Shown here: one piece after another, positions 1 through 9,485 of the stretch
Layout: each line of letters opens with the position of its first letter
Position numbering within the stretch: the first letter of the stretch is position 1
Notes under the pieces: model-generated
Database searches by the model: none
The model's input: the letters and a program-made list of their open reading frames with translations, nothing else
Told to the model about the DNA's origin: nothing
Assembly: GCA_009909065.1 (NCBI GenBank)
Contig: JAAANZ010000031.1
Span: forward strand, 1 to 64,000
Source: Alphaproteobacteria bacterium
GTDB taxonomy: Bacteria; Pseudomonadota; Alphaproteobacteria; Caulobacterales; Hyphomonadaceae
DNA length: 64,000 nucleotides
Direction of reading: 5' to 3'
Made by a program: the position numbers and the translations under genes

Positions 1-458
1 ACCGCCATGACTATCCCGCCCTGCCCGACCGGCGCAGCCCGTCCGCGCGCGAGGCGGCCTGGTCGTCCTATCTTGGTGTGCTCGAACATTTCCAGGCGGC
101 CGGCAAACGCACCGTGCTGGTCCTGTCGGCCCCCGAATTGCCGGCGCCGATGGATTACATGATGCGGCGCACTCCGGACAGCGAGGGGCGCATCGCCGGC
201 GTGTCCCGGGACTGGTGGGAAGCGCGCCGGGCCTGGCTGATGGCGCGGCTCGACGAGGTGCCCCGCGGTGTCATCATTGTCGATCCGACCGGGCTGTTCT
301 GCGACGCGGCGACCTGCTACGCGGCCGAGGGTGAGACGGGGCTCTATTTCGACCAGAACCATGCCAGCATATACGGCATGGACCGGATCGCCGAAGCCAT
401 CATCGCGGCCGCCCCGCCGGGAAGAGAGGAAACGGGCCGCGCGCCGACCGGCGAATGA
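1..458 (+). CDS. SGNH-domain acyltransferase, C-terminal part (5' truncated)
   Basis: An open frame runs in from the window edge (frame beginning at base 3), so the ORF-track start at 78 (GTG) is probably internal. The visible ~150 residues read like the end of an SGNH hydrolase-type domain: a strand rich in V/L/I (TVLVLSAPELP), a VDPTGLFCD segment and a terminal DQNHASIYG. That last segment fits the Asp-x-x-His block carrying the catalytic Asp and His. Such domains are commonly fused behind a membrane acyltransferase-3 (OafA/YrhL) domain that O-acetylates surface polysaccharide, and CDAATC-type segments occur in that family. The acyltransferase half, if present, lies outside the window. A stand-alone SGNH hydrolase is the alternative. 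Function is inferred from the C-terminal motif only. Confidence 0.6.
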   Translation, partial: RHDYPALPDRRSPSAREAAWSSYLGVLEHFQAAGKRTVLVLSAPELPAPMDYMMRRTPDSEGRIAGVSRDWWEARRAWLMARLDEVPRGVIIVDPTGLFCDAATCYAAEGETGLYFDQNHASIYGMDRIAEAIIAAAPPGREETGRAPTGE

Positions 459-788
459 CAGTGCGGCTTTTTCATGACATCCAAGTCATCTGAGAGTTCT
501 GCAATTCTCGCACGCGCCGGCACACCATGTCGGGCGAACAATGGGGCCCGGCGCGGGCAGCGCCTTCGACCCGCTTCACTGTCCGGCCGCTCGCATCGGT
601 GTTACCGCCCGCCTTACAGGGCGCCGTCGCGGGCGAGTTCGCCATCACTGCCGGGCCGCCCGTCAGCCAGGCCTGGCGCCCGAGCTGCGCATCGATCGAC
701 ACGGAGGGACCTTCAGAAGGTCTTTGTCATCCTGGCGTTACGGAACCCTGCTATTCCTGAAGATGAATGAGCTCAAGGGAGACGGCAA
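459..788. other. Intergenic region, no gene recognised
   Basis: About 330 bases between the acyltransferase and the EthD gene. Several overlapping short ORFs on both strands (474-770, 527-760, 541-792, 472-702) look like random GC-rich open frames: Arg/Pro/Ala-rich and without a plausible ribosome binding site. No convincing hairpin with a T tract and no strong sigma-70 promoter was found. Presumably it holds the promoter of the EthD gene. Confidence 0.4.
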
Positions 789-1178
789 ATGACACAAAGG
801 CAAACGATCACGGGTGAGGCGGCCGGGTCGGGGCTCACCGAGAGCTTCAAATCAGTGGCACTGGTCAAGCGCCGCGAAGATATGACCCACGAGCAATATC
901 GCGAACACCAGTTGGGTACCCATGCGCCGCTCTCCCACAAACTGCCTGGGTTGATCACATATGAGTATTTCGACTTCCCGCCGAGCGCGGAGGGCGAAGA
1001 TCAGCCCTATGACGGCATGGCGGTCCTCGAGTGGGAAAGCCTGGCCGCGTTCCAGGAGGCACTGGCATCCGAGCAAGGCGCCGCGGCCCTGGCCGACCTG
1101 CCAAACTTTCTCGATCCCGAAATGATGCTGACGCTGACCGGCCCGACCATGCTCTGGCGTGACGGCCTCGGCTCCTGA
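789..1178 (+). CDS. EthD family protein
   Basis: A 129-residue protein of the dimeric alpha+beta barrel (EthD) type. It carries the typical opening after a short N-terminal extension: FKSVALVKRREDMTHEQYREH, then a histidine-rich THAPLSHKLPG and TYEYFDFPP, ending with a TMLWRDG strand. EthD-fold proteins accompany cytochrome P450 or degradative pathways, or act as small dimeric enzymes or accessory factors; the substrate cannot be read from sequence. The ATG at 789 is preceded by AAGGGAGAC at suitable spacing. It stands alone, between an acyltransferase and prfC, so context gives no pathway. Confidence 0.7.
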   Translation: MTQRQTITGEAAGSGLTESFKSVALVKRREDMTHEQYREHQLGTHAPLSHKLPGLITYEYFDFPPSAEGEDQPYDGMAVLEWESLAAFQEALASEQGAAALADLPNFLDPEMMLTLTGPTMLWRDGLGS

Positions 1179-1489
1179 AATACGGGCCCAAGCGTGAAAT
1201 TCGAGTCGTGACCGAGGGCCACGATCGCAAGGCGCAGCAGATGAGGCCAACCGCCGATCCTGACGCGCGCTGCCGGTTGCGGGTACTCTTTTGTCAGAAA
1301 GCTCGGCCGGTTTCCGGAGACTTTTCCGTTAGGCCTGTTGAGAACCGCGGGCTGGGCGAGTTATCGAGGAGGTTGCAGTATACGAGGCACGATCGGTTTC
1401 GCCATTCAGGCAGACCGGCTCTTTATGCGGCGCCGCGAATGGGCTAGGCGGGCGGGCTAACTTGGGAACGACCAGGGATCGGAACCGCC
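1179..1489. other. Intergenic region upstream of prfC
   Basis: About 310 bases without a recognisable gene. A weak sigma-70-like pair, TTGAGA (1338-1343) and TTATCG (1361-1366) with a 17-base spacer, could drive prfC from about 120 bases upstream. I see no hairpin with a T tract after the EthD stop codon. The ORF-track entry 1208-1447 in this gap looks random. Confidence 0.3.
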
Positions 1490-3091
1490 ATGTCTGCCGA
1501 GGTCGAAGCCGCGCGCCGGCGCACCTTCGCCATCATCTCGCACCCGGATGCGGGCAAGACGACGCTGACAGAAGCCCTGCTCCTGTCGGGCGGCGCGATC
1601 CGCCTTGCCGGGCAGGTCGCTGCGCGCGGGGAACGCAGGCGCACCCAGTCGGACTGGATGAAGATCGAGCGAGACCGCGGCATCTCCGTGGCCTCCTCGG
1701 TGATGACCTTCGAATATGAAGACCTTGTCTTCAACCTGCTCGACACGCCGGGACACGAGGATTTTTCCGAGGACACCTATCGCACACTGACCGCGGCGGA
1801 CAGCGCGATCATGGTGCTCGACGCGGCCAAGGGCATCGAACCGCAGACACTGAAACTCTTCGAGGTCTGCCGGATGCGCGATATTCCCATCGTGACCTTC
1901 GTCAACAAGATGGACCGTGAAGCGCTCGACCCGTTCGAACTGCTCGACGAGATCGCCGACAAGCTGCAGCTGGATACCGCTCCGCTCTACTGGCCCGCCG
2001 CCAGCGGCAACCGGTTTTCCGGCATGCTGGACCTGCGCCGCCAGGAGTTCTGCGTCTATGAGAAACTGACCGCCAATGAAGATCTCCGGCCCGGCCCGGC
2101 CCCCCGCATTCCTGCCGGGGGCAATTCGGTGGCCGCACACATGGACGAGACGGTCCGTGAAGAACTCGCCGAGGGCGCCGAGCTGGCCCGCGAGGCCCTT
2201 CCGCAATTCGATCAAACCGCCTTTCTGGAAGGCCATATGACACCGGTAGTCTTCGGCTCCGCGCTGCGCCATTTCGGCGTCGGCGAGCTTCTGGACGCGC
2301 TCACCGAATTCGCGCCAGGCCCGAGGCGCCAGCCGGCCGAGAAAGCCGGACAATCGGTAGAGCTGGAGCCCGGTGGCCGGGACGTGGCCGGCTTTGTCTT
2401 CAAGATCCAGGCCAATATGGACCCGAACCATCGCGACAGGATCGCCTTTCTGCGCCTGTGCTCGGGCGAGTTCCGGAGGGGCATGCGCCTGAAGACCGCG
2501 GAGGGCCGGCAGGTGAATGTCCACAACCCGCTCATGTTCATGGCTCAGGACCGCGAGATCATGGAAAACGCCTATGCGGGCGATGTCATTGGCGTGCCCA
2601 ACCATGGCGCGCTGAGGGTCGGTGACAGCCTGTCCTCGAACGGGAATATCCGTTTTGCCGGCATCCCGAATTTCGCCCCGGAAATCCTCAGGCGTGCGCG
2701 GATCAAGGATCCCATGAAGCAGAAGCATCTGCGCAAGGCGCTGGAAAGCCTCGCCGAGGAAGGCGTGACGCAGCTTTTCCGCCCGCAGATCGGGTCCGAC
2801 ATGATCGTCGGCGCGGTTGGCCAGCTGCAATTCGAGGTGATGAGCGAGCGATTGTCGGCGGAATACAATCTCGATGTCGAGTTCGAGGTTGCGCCCTATA
2901 ATGTCGCGCGCTGGATCGCCAGCGATGATCGCGACACGGTCGAAGCCTTCATGGACAAGAACAAGTCGGCCTCGGGTTTCGATCTTGACGGTTCGCCCGT
3001 CTACCTGGCGAAGAATGCCTGGGATGTCGGCTACGCCCAGGAAAAGAATCCCGACATCCGCTTTTCTGCCACAAAGGAACGCACGGTCTGA
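1490..3091 (+). CDS. prfC: Peptide chain release factor 3 (RF3)
   Basis: A 533-residue translational GTPase, the usual RF3 length, which recycles RF1/RF2 from the ribosome after peptide release using GTP. The G domain is complete: P-loop SHPDAGKTTLTE near residue 18, switch I RGISVASSVM near 65, the G3 motif DTPGHEDFSED near 88 and the G4 motif NKMD near 143. The EF-Tu-like domain 2 and RF3-specific C-terminal domain follow (VGQLQFEV; PYNVARWI). ATG 1490 directly precedes a typical RF3 N-terminus (EVEAARRRTFAIISHPDAG). It is transcribed alone, or with the MscS gene that starts 34 bases after its stop. Confidence 0.95.
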   Translation: MSAEVEAARRRTFAIISHPDAGKTTLTEALLLSGGAIRLAGQVAARGERRRTQSDWMKIERDRGISVASSVMTFEYEDLVFNLLDTPGHEDFSEDTYRTLTAADSAIMVLDAAKGIEPQTLKLFEVCRMRDIPIVTFVNKMDREALDPFELLDEIADKLQLDTAPLYWPAASGNRFSGMLDLRRQEFCVYEKLTANEDLRPGPAPRIPAGGNSVAAHMDETVREELAEGAELAREALPQFDQTAFLEGHMTPVVFGSALRHFGVGELLDALTEFAPGPRRQPAEKAGQSVELEPGGRDVAGFVFKIQANMDPNHRDRIAFLRLCSGEFRRGMRLKTAEGRQVNVHNPLMFMAQDREIMENAYAGDVIGVPNHGALRVGDSLSSNGNIRFAGIPNFAPEILRRARIKDPMKQKHLRKALESLAEEGVTQLFRPQIGSDMIVGAVGQLQFEVMSERLSAEYNLDVEFEVAPYNVARWIASDDRDTVEAFMDKNKSASGFDLDGSPVYLAKNAWDVGYAQEKNPDIRFSATKERTV

Positions 3092-3125
3092 CCGGGCCGA
3101 TCAGTTGAGGAGGGGAAACCGGACA

Positions 3126-4391
3126 ATGGAAGACGAAACGACAGGCGCCGCGGCCGCTCTGCCGAGCTGGGCGGAGAACAATCTGCCGCAATGGGCCCTC
3201 GATGCCTGGAATTACCTGGCCGATATCTGGAACCAGGGCGCCCTCGGCCTGACCTATGGCGAGATCACCATGGTGGTCGCCATCCTGGTCATCGCGCTGC
3301 TCATCCGGGGCCTGTTTGCGCGAACCGTCGTTCGCGCCATCACCCGCGCTGCGGCCGGCACGGAAACGAATATCGACGATGCGCTGGTCAAGATCATCTC
3401 GACGCCGTTGAAACTGGTGCCGCTGATCATCGGCGTCTATTTCGCGCTGCAGGTCGTGGATATCGGGGCCGATACCGAGGAAATCGCCAACAAGGTCGTC
3501 CAGTCCTTCATCGCCCTGTCGGTGTTCTGGACATTGTCGCGGGCCGTCAACGCGTTCGAGTTCGTGTTCACCTCGCTGCGCGATACGCTGACACCGGCGA
3601 TTGTCGACTGGATGCTGAAAGCGCTCCAGATTGCGCTGATCATTCTCGGTTTCGGCGCCGTCGCCGAGATCTGGGGCATCGCCATCGCGCCGCTGCTCGC
3701 CGGCCTCGGCATTTTCGGCATTGCCGTGGGCCTCGGCGCGCAGGACCTGTTCAAGAACCTGATTTCCGGCATCCTGATCCTTACCGAGAAGCGTTTCGTG
3801 CCGGGCGAGTGGATCCAGGCCGAGGGCGTTTGCGAGGGCACGGTGGAAAAGATCAATTTCCGTTCCACCCTGGTCCGGCGTTTCGACCGCAGCCCGATGT
3901 ATGTGCCCAATTCCTTCCTGTCCGACGGCGCGGTGACAAACTTCTCGCGCATGACGCACCGGCGGATCAAATGGGTGGTCGGCGTGGAGTACCGTTCCAC
4001 GGTCGACCAGCTGAAATATATCCGCGACGAAATCGAGGCCTGGATCTGGAATGACGAGCGCTTCGCCCGGCCACCGGAGGCGTCCCTTTTCGTGCGGGTG
4101 GACAGTTTCAACGCCTCCTCGATCGATTTCATGATCTATTGCTTCACCCACACCAAGAGCTGGGGCGAATGGCTGGCGATCAAGGAGGAACTGGCGGTCG
4201 CCGTCATGGACATCATCGCCGCGGCCGGCACCAGCTTCGCCTTTCCCAGCCGCACCATCTACATGCAGCAGCAGGATGCGCCCGAGATCATGGCCCCGCC
4301 CGCGCGCAGCGCCGGAGTGGAAAAGGCCCGGCGCGAAAAGGATGAGGTCGAACGCGTCGGCGGCATGCGCGGCGGCGAGGATGAAGGCTAA
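3126..4391 (+). CDS. MscS-family mechanosensitive ion channel
   Basis: A 421-residue inner-membrane protein. Hydrophobic helices lie near residues 45-65, 95-115, 125-145, 165-185 and 190-215. The MscS pore and beta domain follows: a Gly/Ala-rich pore helix (LLAGLGIFGIAVGLGAQDLFKN), then LTEKRFVPGEWIQAEGVCEGTVEKI and VPNSFLSDGAVTNFSRM, as in small-conductance mechanosensitive channels that relieve hypo-osmotic stress. The C-terminus is charged. The open frame extends upstream to 2874 inside prfC. I chose ATG 3126 because it follows GAGGAGGGG and begins a sensible protein. Function of the channel fold is secure; the specific physiological role is not. Confidence 0.9.
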   Translation: MEDETTGAAAALPSWAENNLPQWALDAWNYLADIWNQGALGLTYGEITMVVAILVIALLIRGLFARTVVRAITRAAAGTETNIDDALVKIISTPLKLVPLIIGVYFALQVVDIGADTEEIANKVVQSFIALSVFWTLSRAVNAFEFVFTSLRDTLTPAIVDWMLKALQIALIILGFGAVAEIWGIAIAPLLAGLGIFGIAVGLGAQDLFKNLISGILILTEKRFVPGEWIQAEGVCEGTVEKINFRSTLVRRFDRSPMYVPNSFLSDGAVTNFSRMTHRRIKWVVGVEYRSTVDQLKYIRDEIEAWIWNDERFARPPEASLFVRVDSFNASSIDFMIYCFTHTKSWGEWLAIKEELAVAVMDIIAAAGTSFAFPSRTIYMQQQDAPEIMAPPARSAGVEKARREKDEVERVGGMRGGEDEG

Positions 4392-4430
4392 CCCCCCTGC
4401 AGCCCAGGCCCGCGCTCCGAGGCGGGCCGC

Positions 4431-5123
4431 CTATTCGTCGGGGAATTCGCGTGGCGGGCGGCTTGCGGCCGGGCGGCGATCGCCTGAACCAGAATAATAC
4501 TCGGGCCGGGGGCTCGTGCGCCCGCCACCGCCGAGGATGCGGCCGCGAACCTGGCGGATGTCATCGCCTGACCCGTCCCGCGCGCCGGAACCCTCTTGCG
4601 ACTTCTGGGAGAGCCTGTCCTTTCCCGGATAATAGGCCGCCTGCCCGGCTGTCTCGGTGTTGCCGCCCAAGGGATAATAATCGCGCCCCGGAGTTTCGGT
4701 CGGCTTGCCGGCCAGCTCCGGCACCTCCATCCCCCGGCTGACCGGCGAGTGTGCCGCACGCGGGTCTGGCCGTGAAGCTTTGGCCGGCTCGGGCTTTGCC
4801 GCGATGGCCTTCACGCGCCGCGCGCCTGCGCGCTCGGTGCGCGGCGACAGCCCCGACACCATTCCCGGCCTCTCGATCAGTCGCCCTGGCGAGCTCTTGA
4901 TCTCGCAGGCCGGGCTGTGGCCGAGGGCCGCATCGGCAAAGCTCCAGGCCTGGCAGCGCGCCTCGCTCTCACAGCGCCTGGCACAGGCATTCGCGTCGCC
5001 CGCGCGGACCCAGAGATAGGTGCCGCCGAGGCGATAGGCCCCCTCCTGCTGCATGCCGTCAGTTTGCGCCTGTGCAGGCAGGCACAGGCAGATCATTGCG
5101 GCTGTCACCAGTATCCGGCGCAT
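4431..5123 (-). CDS. Secreted PAN/Apple-domain protein
   Basis: A 230-residue exported protein. A signal peptide (MRRILVTAAMICLCLPAQAQ) is followed by a PAN/Apple-like module of about 70 residues with the cysteine spacing of that family: CARRCESEARCQAW, then ACEIKS and a final MVSGLSPR. PAN modules bind carbohydrate or protein ligands. The rest is low-complexity, rich in Pro, Arg, Ser and Glu, probably disordered, with PDPRAAHSP- and YYPGKDR-type stretches. It stands between the MscS gene (convergent) and the ABC-F gene. The ligand is unknown. Confidence 0.65.
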   Translation of the reverse strand: MRRILVTAAMICLCLPAQAQTDGMQQEGAYRLGGTYLWVRAGDANACARRCESEARCQAWSFADAALGHSPACEIKSSPGRLIERPGMVSGLSPRTERAGARRVKAIAAKPEPAKASRPDPRAAHSPVSRGMEVPELAGKPTETPGRDYYPLGGNTETAGQAAYYPGKDRLSQKSQEGSGARDGSGDDIRQVRGRILGGGGRTSPRPEYYSGSGDRRPAASRPPREFPDE

Positions 5124-5189
5124 GAGGCAGACTCCGTTTCTGCCGGCCAGCCTGTCCCAGTCGGCTTAACAAAGACTTTGCCGGGCCGG

Positions 5190-7013
5190 TCAGCCTTCAA
5201 GCATTTCCCGGCGTTCCTCGATTTCCAGCCATTCATCCTCCATCGCCGACAGGGAGTCCCTGAGCCGGTCAAGCTCTTCGGCCTTGGCATTGAATTCGGC
5301 GGGATCGCGCGCATAAGCGTCGGGGTCGGAAATCTCGGCTTCAAGTTCGCTGATCTTCGCGCGCAAGGCGGGCAACTGGCTGTCGAGTTCCTTGAGCCTG
5401 TGGGCGTCCTTGAAGGAGAGCTTGCGCGCGGGCGAGGAGGGTTTCGCGCGCGCAGGCTTCGGCGTCTTCACGGATTTCTGCGCAGGCTTTTCCCGGGCTT
5501 CGCCGAGCCCCGGCACCTGTTCGACGGCATCGCTCCACCCGCCGGCGGTCTGCACCCATTCGCCATTGCCACGCGGAACCAGACACGAGGTCACCGTGGC
5601 GTCAAGGAAGGCCCTGTCATGGCTGACCAGCAGGAGCGTGCCCTCATAATTCGCCAGCATATCCTCGAGCATGTCGAGGGTTTGCATGTCGAGATCATTG
5701 GTCGGCTCGTCGAGGACGAGCAGATCGGACGCTTCGGCAAGCGCAACGGCGAGCGTCAGGCGATTGCGCTCACCTCCCGATAGCGCCGCAACGGGCTGGT
5801 GGAGCTGGTTCGGGTCGAACAGGAACTGTTTGGCATAGCCTGCGACATGTCGTGGCCGGCCCTGCACCATGATGGTGTCCCCGCCATTGGGCGCCAGCGT
5901 TTCCCAGAGCGTATCCTTCGGGCGCAGACTTTCGCGTGTCTGGTCGAGATAGGCGATCCTGACGGCCTTGGAGACCTTGACACGCCCCTCATCGGCCTGC
6001 GTTTCGCCCAGTAGCAGCCTCAGCAGAGTCGTCTTGCCCACACCATTCGGTCCGACAAGGCCGATACGGTCGCCGCGCAGGACCAGCATGGTGAGGTCAC
6101 GGCAGATCGTGATCGTCTCGTCATCGCGCTCAAAAGCCTTCGATACGTGTCGGGCCTCGATCACTTTCCGGGACTGGCTGTCGCCGGCGGCCGCCGAAAG
6201 ATCGGCCCCGGCTCGCGCGCCAAGCAGCGCCGCGCGGCGCTCGGCATGTTCGCGGCGCATCTCCCGCAGGCGTTCAAGACGGCCCTGGTTGCGCTTTCGC
6301 CGCGCCGTCACCCCGCGCGCCAGCCAGCGCTTTTCATCCTTGAGCTGGGTCTGCAGGCGCGCCAGCGCCTTGGCCTCCTCCTCCTCGACCTTCTCGGCCC
6401 AGTCCTCGAAATCGGCATAGCCCGTCGGGCTCTTCAGCACCTTGCCCTGGCGCAGCCACAGCGAGTTGGTCGAGACCCTTTCCAGAAAACGACGGTCATG
6501 ACTGACGATCAGCACCGCGCCCCTGAACCCGTTCAGCCGCCCCTCCAGCCGCTCGATGGCGTGGATGTCGAGATGGTTTGTCGGCTCGTCCATGAGGAGA
6601 ATGTCGGGATCATGGGCAAATCCCCGAGCAATCGCTGCGCGGCGCTGCTGGCCGCCGGACAGTGTCATCGGGTCGGCGCCGGGGTCGAGCCCGGCCTCGG
6701 TAAGTTCCGCCTCGGCGCGGTGGACATTCTCGATGCCCTGCGCGGTGAAGTCGAGCAGCGTGGCATGGCGGGAAAAGTCGGGCTCCTGGGCGACAAAGGC
6801 CACGACACTGCCCGGTTGCATCCAGACATCGCCCTCATCGGGATCGATCATCCCGGCGACCAGTTTCATCAGTGTCGACTTGCCCGCCCCGTTCCGGCCG
6901 ACCAGCGCCGCACGCTCGCCCTTCGAGATCGCAAGCTCCACGCCCTCGAAGAGCGGCTTGCCGCCGAAGCCGAGTTCAATGCCGGAAAGGGTCAGGAGCG
7001 GAGGTCGTGCCAT
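5190..7013 (-). CDS. ABC-F family ATP-binding protein (Uup-like)
   Basis: A 607-residue soluble protein with two ABC nucleotide-binding domains and no membrane segment. Domain 1 has Walker A GRNGAGKST, signature LSGGQQRRAAIAR and Walker B ILLMDEPTNHLD. Domain 2 has GPNGVGKTT, LSGGERNRLTLA and LLVLDEPTNDLD. A charged linker lies between the domains and a coiled coil of about 70 residues at the C-terminus (LKELDSQLPALRAKISELEAE), which is the Uup arrangement. ABC-F proteins act on ribosomes or, for Uup, in recombination-related and translation roles. ATG 7013 starts MARPPLLTLSGIELGFGG, the normal N-terminus. Antisense ORFs in the track here are shadows. Confidence 0.9.
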   Translation of the reverse strand: MARPPLLTLSGIELGFGGKPLFEGVELAISKGERAALVGRNGAGKSTLMKLVAGMIDPDEGDVWMQPGSVVAFVAQEPDFSRHATLLDFTAQGIENVHRAEAELTEAGLDPGADPMTLSGGQQRRAAIARGFAHDPDILLMDEPTNHLDIHAIERLEGRLNGFRGAVLIVSHDRRFLERVSTNSLWLRQGKVLKSPTGYADFEDWAEKVEEEEAKALARLQTQLKDEKRWLARGVTARRKRNQGRLERLREMRREHAERRAALLGARAGADLSAAAGDSQSRKVIEARHVSKAFERDDETITICRDLTMLVLRGDRIGLVGPNGVGKTTLLRLLLGETQADEGRVKVSKAVRIAYLDQTRESLRPKDTLWETLAPNGGDTIMVQGRPRHVAGYAKQFLFDPNQLHQPVAALSGGERNRLTLAVALAEASDLLVLDEPTNDLDMQTLDMLEDMLANYEGTLLLVSHDRAFLDATVTSCLVPRGNGEWVQTAGGWSDAVEQVPGLGEAREKPAQKSVKTPKPARAKPSSPARKLSFKDAHRLKELDSQLPALRAKISELEAEISDPDAYARDPAEFNAKAEELDRLRDSLSAMEDEWLEIEERREMLEG

Positions 7014-7090
7014 GTCTGCCGGGGGATGTCGGCCATTCGCCGGCCGGGATCAATCCCCCGAACCCCGCCCGGCGCGTTAAGACCAGGGCT

Positions 7091-7933
7091 TCAGGCCGGT
7101 TGAGCGCCGATCGTGGTGCGATGAAGCAGGCGGGCATGGCCCTGGTAACCACCGCTCGCCATGTGCAGCACGGAGCGGTTGTCCCACATCACCAGTGTGC
7201 CTTCGGACCATTTGTGACGATACTGGAACTCCGGACGGGTCTGCCAGCGATACATTTCGCCGAGGAGTTGGCCGGCCTCCTCCTCGGGCATGCCATCGAT
7301 GCCGATGATATAGCCCAGTGTCGAGAACAGTGCCGGGCGGCCTGTCTCGGGATGCGGCCGGATGATCGGATGAAGCTGCGTGGCAAGCGCCGCGTCAGAC
7401 GGCCGGATATCCATCGAACGCCCTTCGTCGCCCTCGCCATAAAGACCGGCGCGGCCATAGCCGCCACGCGCCGAATGGATCGCCTGGCGGCCTTCCAGCC
7501 GCGTGCGAAGCTCGGTGGGCATCTCGTCGAGTGCCATGTGCTGATTGGCGAACAGCGTATCGCCCCCGCGGGGCGGAATGGTGATGGCATACAGGCAGGT
7601 GCCGGCCGGGGGCTGTGACAGGAAGCTCCAGTCGCTGTGCCAGGTTTCGGCGAAAATCGGGCCGGTCTCGTCGGCCTCGCGCCGGACGGCGATGACATGG
7701 TCGCGCCCCGGTATCGGCGCGATATAGGGATCCTCGCCAAAAGGGCCGAAATACAGGGTAAAGCGTTCCAGGTCGTCATCGCTCAGCTGCTGGCCCGGAA
7801 AGGCGAGCACATGATGTTCCAGCCATGCCGACCGGATCGCCTGGACTGTGGGCTCGTCCAGGGGCCGGGACAGGTCGATACCGCGGATCTGCGCGCCGCA
7901 GGCTTCGCCGCTGGGGATTATGTCGAGTGCCAT
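7091..7933 (-). CDS. TauD/TfdA-family Fe(II)/2-oxoglutarate dioxygenase
   Basis: A 280-residue enzyme. It carries the iron-binding HxD pair in WHSDWSF, the distal His region near MWDNRSVLHMA, and an Arg-containing C-terminal stretch (HRTTIG) that binds 2-oxoglutarate. Members hydroxylate taurine, alkyl sulfates, 2,4-D or carnitine precursors; the substrate cannot be assigned. The track starts at 7966, but ATG 7933 is better because AGGAGG lies eight bases upstream and the protein then opens with MALDIIPSG, typical of the family. It stands alone between the ABC-F and DegP genes on the same strand. Confidence 0.85.
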   Translation of the reverse strand: MALDIIPSGEACGAQIRGIDLSRPLDEPTVQAIRSAWLEHHVLAFPGQQLSDDDLERFTLYFGPFGEDPYIAPIPGRDHVIAVRREADETGPIFAETWHSDWSFLSQPPAGTCLYAITIPPRGGDTLFANQHMALDEMPTELRTRLEGRQAIHSARGGYGRAGLYGEGDEGRSMDIRPSDAALATQLHPIIRPHPETGRPALFSTLGYIIGIDGMPEEEAGQLLGEMYRWQTRPEFQYRHKWSEGTLVMWDNRSVLHMASGGYQGHARLLHRTTIGAQPA

Positions 7934-7989
7934 TTGTCGTTTCCTCCTGGACAGAGGATAACGCATAGACGCCTTGGAAGGCAGACCCC

Positions 7990-9426
7990 TCAGATACGGA
8001 CTGTCCCCTGCACGCGCCGGCCATTGCGCTCCAGCTCGATCCGCCAGAGACTGCCCCCGTCATCGAGGGCCGCGTCAAGATCCTCGAGCGTCTCGGTCGC
8101 TTCGCCATTCACGGACACGATCACGTCACCGGGCCGCACGATCCGCCGGGCATAGGCGCCGCGAAGGATCCGCGTGACGAGGACGCCGGCATCGAACGGA
8201 TCCCGGCCGATTTCCTCGGCCAGGCGGGGCGACAATTCGGCAACTTCGGCACCGGAGAAGGGGTGACGTCCCTTGAGCAGCACACGCTCGGCCTCGGTCG
8301 CGCCGGGCGGCGGCGTCAGGCGGATATCCACCGAGCGCCGATCGCCGCTGCGCAGAACCTCCAGCCTCGCCTCCTCACCCGGCGAGCGCGTGGCGGCCAG
8401 GAATTTCAGGCCGCGTTCGTCAAACACCTCGCGCCCATCGATCGACAGGACGAGGTCACCGCGCCGAAGGCCTGCCTTGTCGGCCGGCCCGTCCTCGTAA
8501 ACCTCGGTCACAATGACGCCCACGGGCCGGTCAAGGCCCTGTGTCTTGGCGATGTCATAACTCACCGACTGGCCTTTCAGGCCCAGCCAGGGCCGCACGA
8601 TCATCCCTTCATTGATGGCCGCATCCACGACCCGCCTGACCATCTCGGCGGGAATCGCGAAACCGATGCCGTTCGACCCGCCCGAACGCGAGAAGATCGC
8701 CGTGTTGACGCCCACAAGCTCGCCAGCCGTGTTGACCAGCGCGCCGCCGGAATTGCCGGGATTGACCGCCGCATCGGTCTGAAGGAAGAAGGCATAGTCC
8801 GAAACGCCGACATCGGTGCGCGCGGTGGCCGATATAATACCGCTGGTCACGGTCTGGCCGACGCCGAACGGATTGCCGATGGCCAGCACGAGATCGCCGA
8901 CCTCCAGGTCGCGGGTATCGGCATAATCGAGCACGGGGAGCGGCTCCCCGCCCGTATCGATTTTCAGGACGGCCAGGTCGGTGCGCTCATCGGCAAGCAC
9001 CAGCTCCGCCTCGTATTCGCGCCGGTCGCTGAGCACGACCTTCAACGCGTCGGCGCCGTCGATCACGTGATTGTTGGTCACGATGACCCCTTCCTCGCCG
9101 ACGATCACGCCGGAGCCGAGCGAGTTCTGGACATTCTCGCGCGGCCGGCCGAAAAATTCCCGGAAGATCGGGTCATTGGCAAAGGGCGAGGAGAATTCCT
9201 GGACCACCTTGCGGGTATAGACATTGACCACGGCCGGGGAAGCGCTCTTGACCAGGGGCGCAAAGCTCAGATCAATCTCGCCCTGCGATTGCGGGACCTG
9301 CCTGGCGGCCTGACCCTTGGCCGCGAAAAGGGGCAGGAGGGCGAGCGCCAGCAGGGCCAGCAGCGCCAGCATGCTGGCATAGAAGAATTTCGAGACGTGC
9401 CGTGTCATGGCGGGCGAATTAGTCAT
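7990..9426 (-). CDS. degP: Do-family periplasmic serine protease (DegP/DegQ)
   Basis: A 478-residue HtrA-type protease for protein quality control in the periplasm. The N-terminus is a signal or anchor sequence (ALLALLALALLPLFAA). The trypsin-like domain has the triad His in VTNNHVIDG, Asp in RTDLAVLKID and Ser in PGNSGGAL. Two PDZ domains follow, one after residue ~280 (LGLKGQSV; PADKAGLRRGDLVLS) and a second near the C-terminus (RIVRPGDVIVSVNG). Length and architecture match DegP, DegQ and DegS paralogues; which one it is cannot be told from this. A second in-frame start at MTRHVSKFF, six codons later, is equally possible. Confidence 0.9.
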   Translation of the reverse strand: MTNSPAMTRHVSKFFYASMLALLALLALALLPLFAAKGQAARQVPQSQGEIDLSFAPLVKSASPAVVNVYTRKVVQEFSSPFANDPIFREFFGRPRENVQNSLGSGVIVGEEGVIVTNNHVIDGADALKVVLSDRREYEAELVLADERTDLAVLKIDTGGEPLPVLDYADTRDLEVGDLVLAIGNPFGVGQTVTSGIISATARTDVGVSDYAFFLQTDAAVNPGNSGGALVNTAGELVGVNTAIFSRSGGSNGIGFAIPAEMVRRVVDAAINEGMIVRPWLGLKGQSVSYDIAKTQGLDRPVGVIVTEVYEDGPADKAGLRRGDLVLSIDGREVFDERGLKFLAATRSPGEEARLEVLRSGDRRSVDIRLTPPPGATEAERVLLKGRHPFSGAEVAELSPRLAEEIGRDPFDAGVLVTRILRGAYARRIVRPGDVIVSVNGEATETLEDLDAALDDGGSLWRIELERNGRRVQGTVRI

Positions 9427-9485
9427 GATTCATGGCTGTAGTGCGGCAAAAGCCGCGCTTCAATCCGGCGAAAGTGACAATTCCG

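Noticed and set aside
1457-2830. 457-residue minus-strand ORF
   Set aside because: Antisense to prfC, which is complete and well conserved.
4431-5019. Plus-strand ORFs opposite the PAN-domain gene (4451-4741, 4705-5019)
   Set aside because: Antisense to a protein with a clear signal peptide and PAN cysteine pattern; Arg/Pro-rich with no ribosome binding site.
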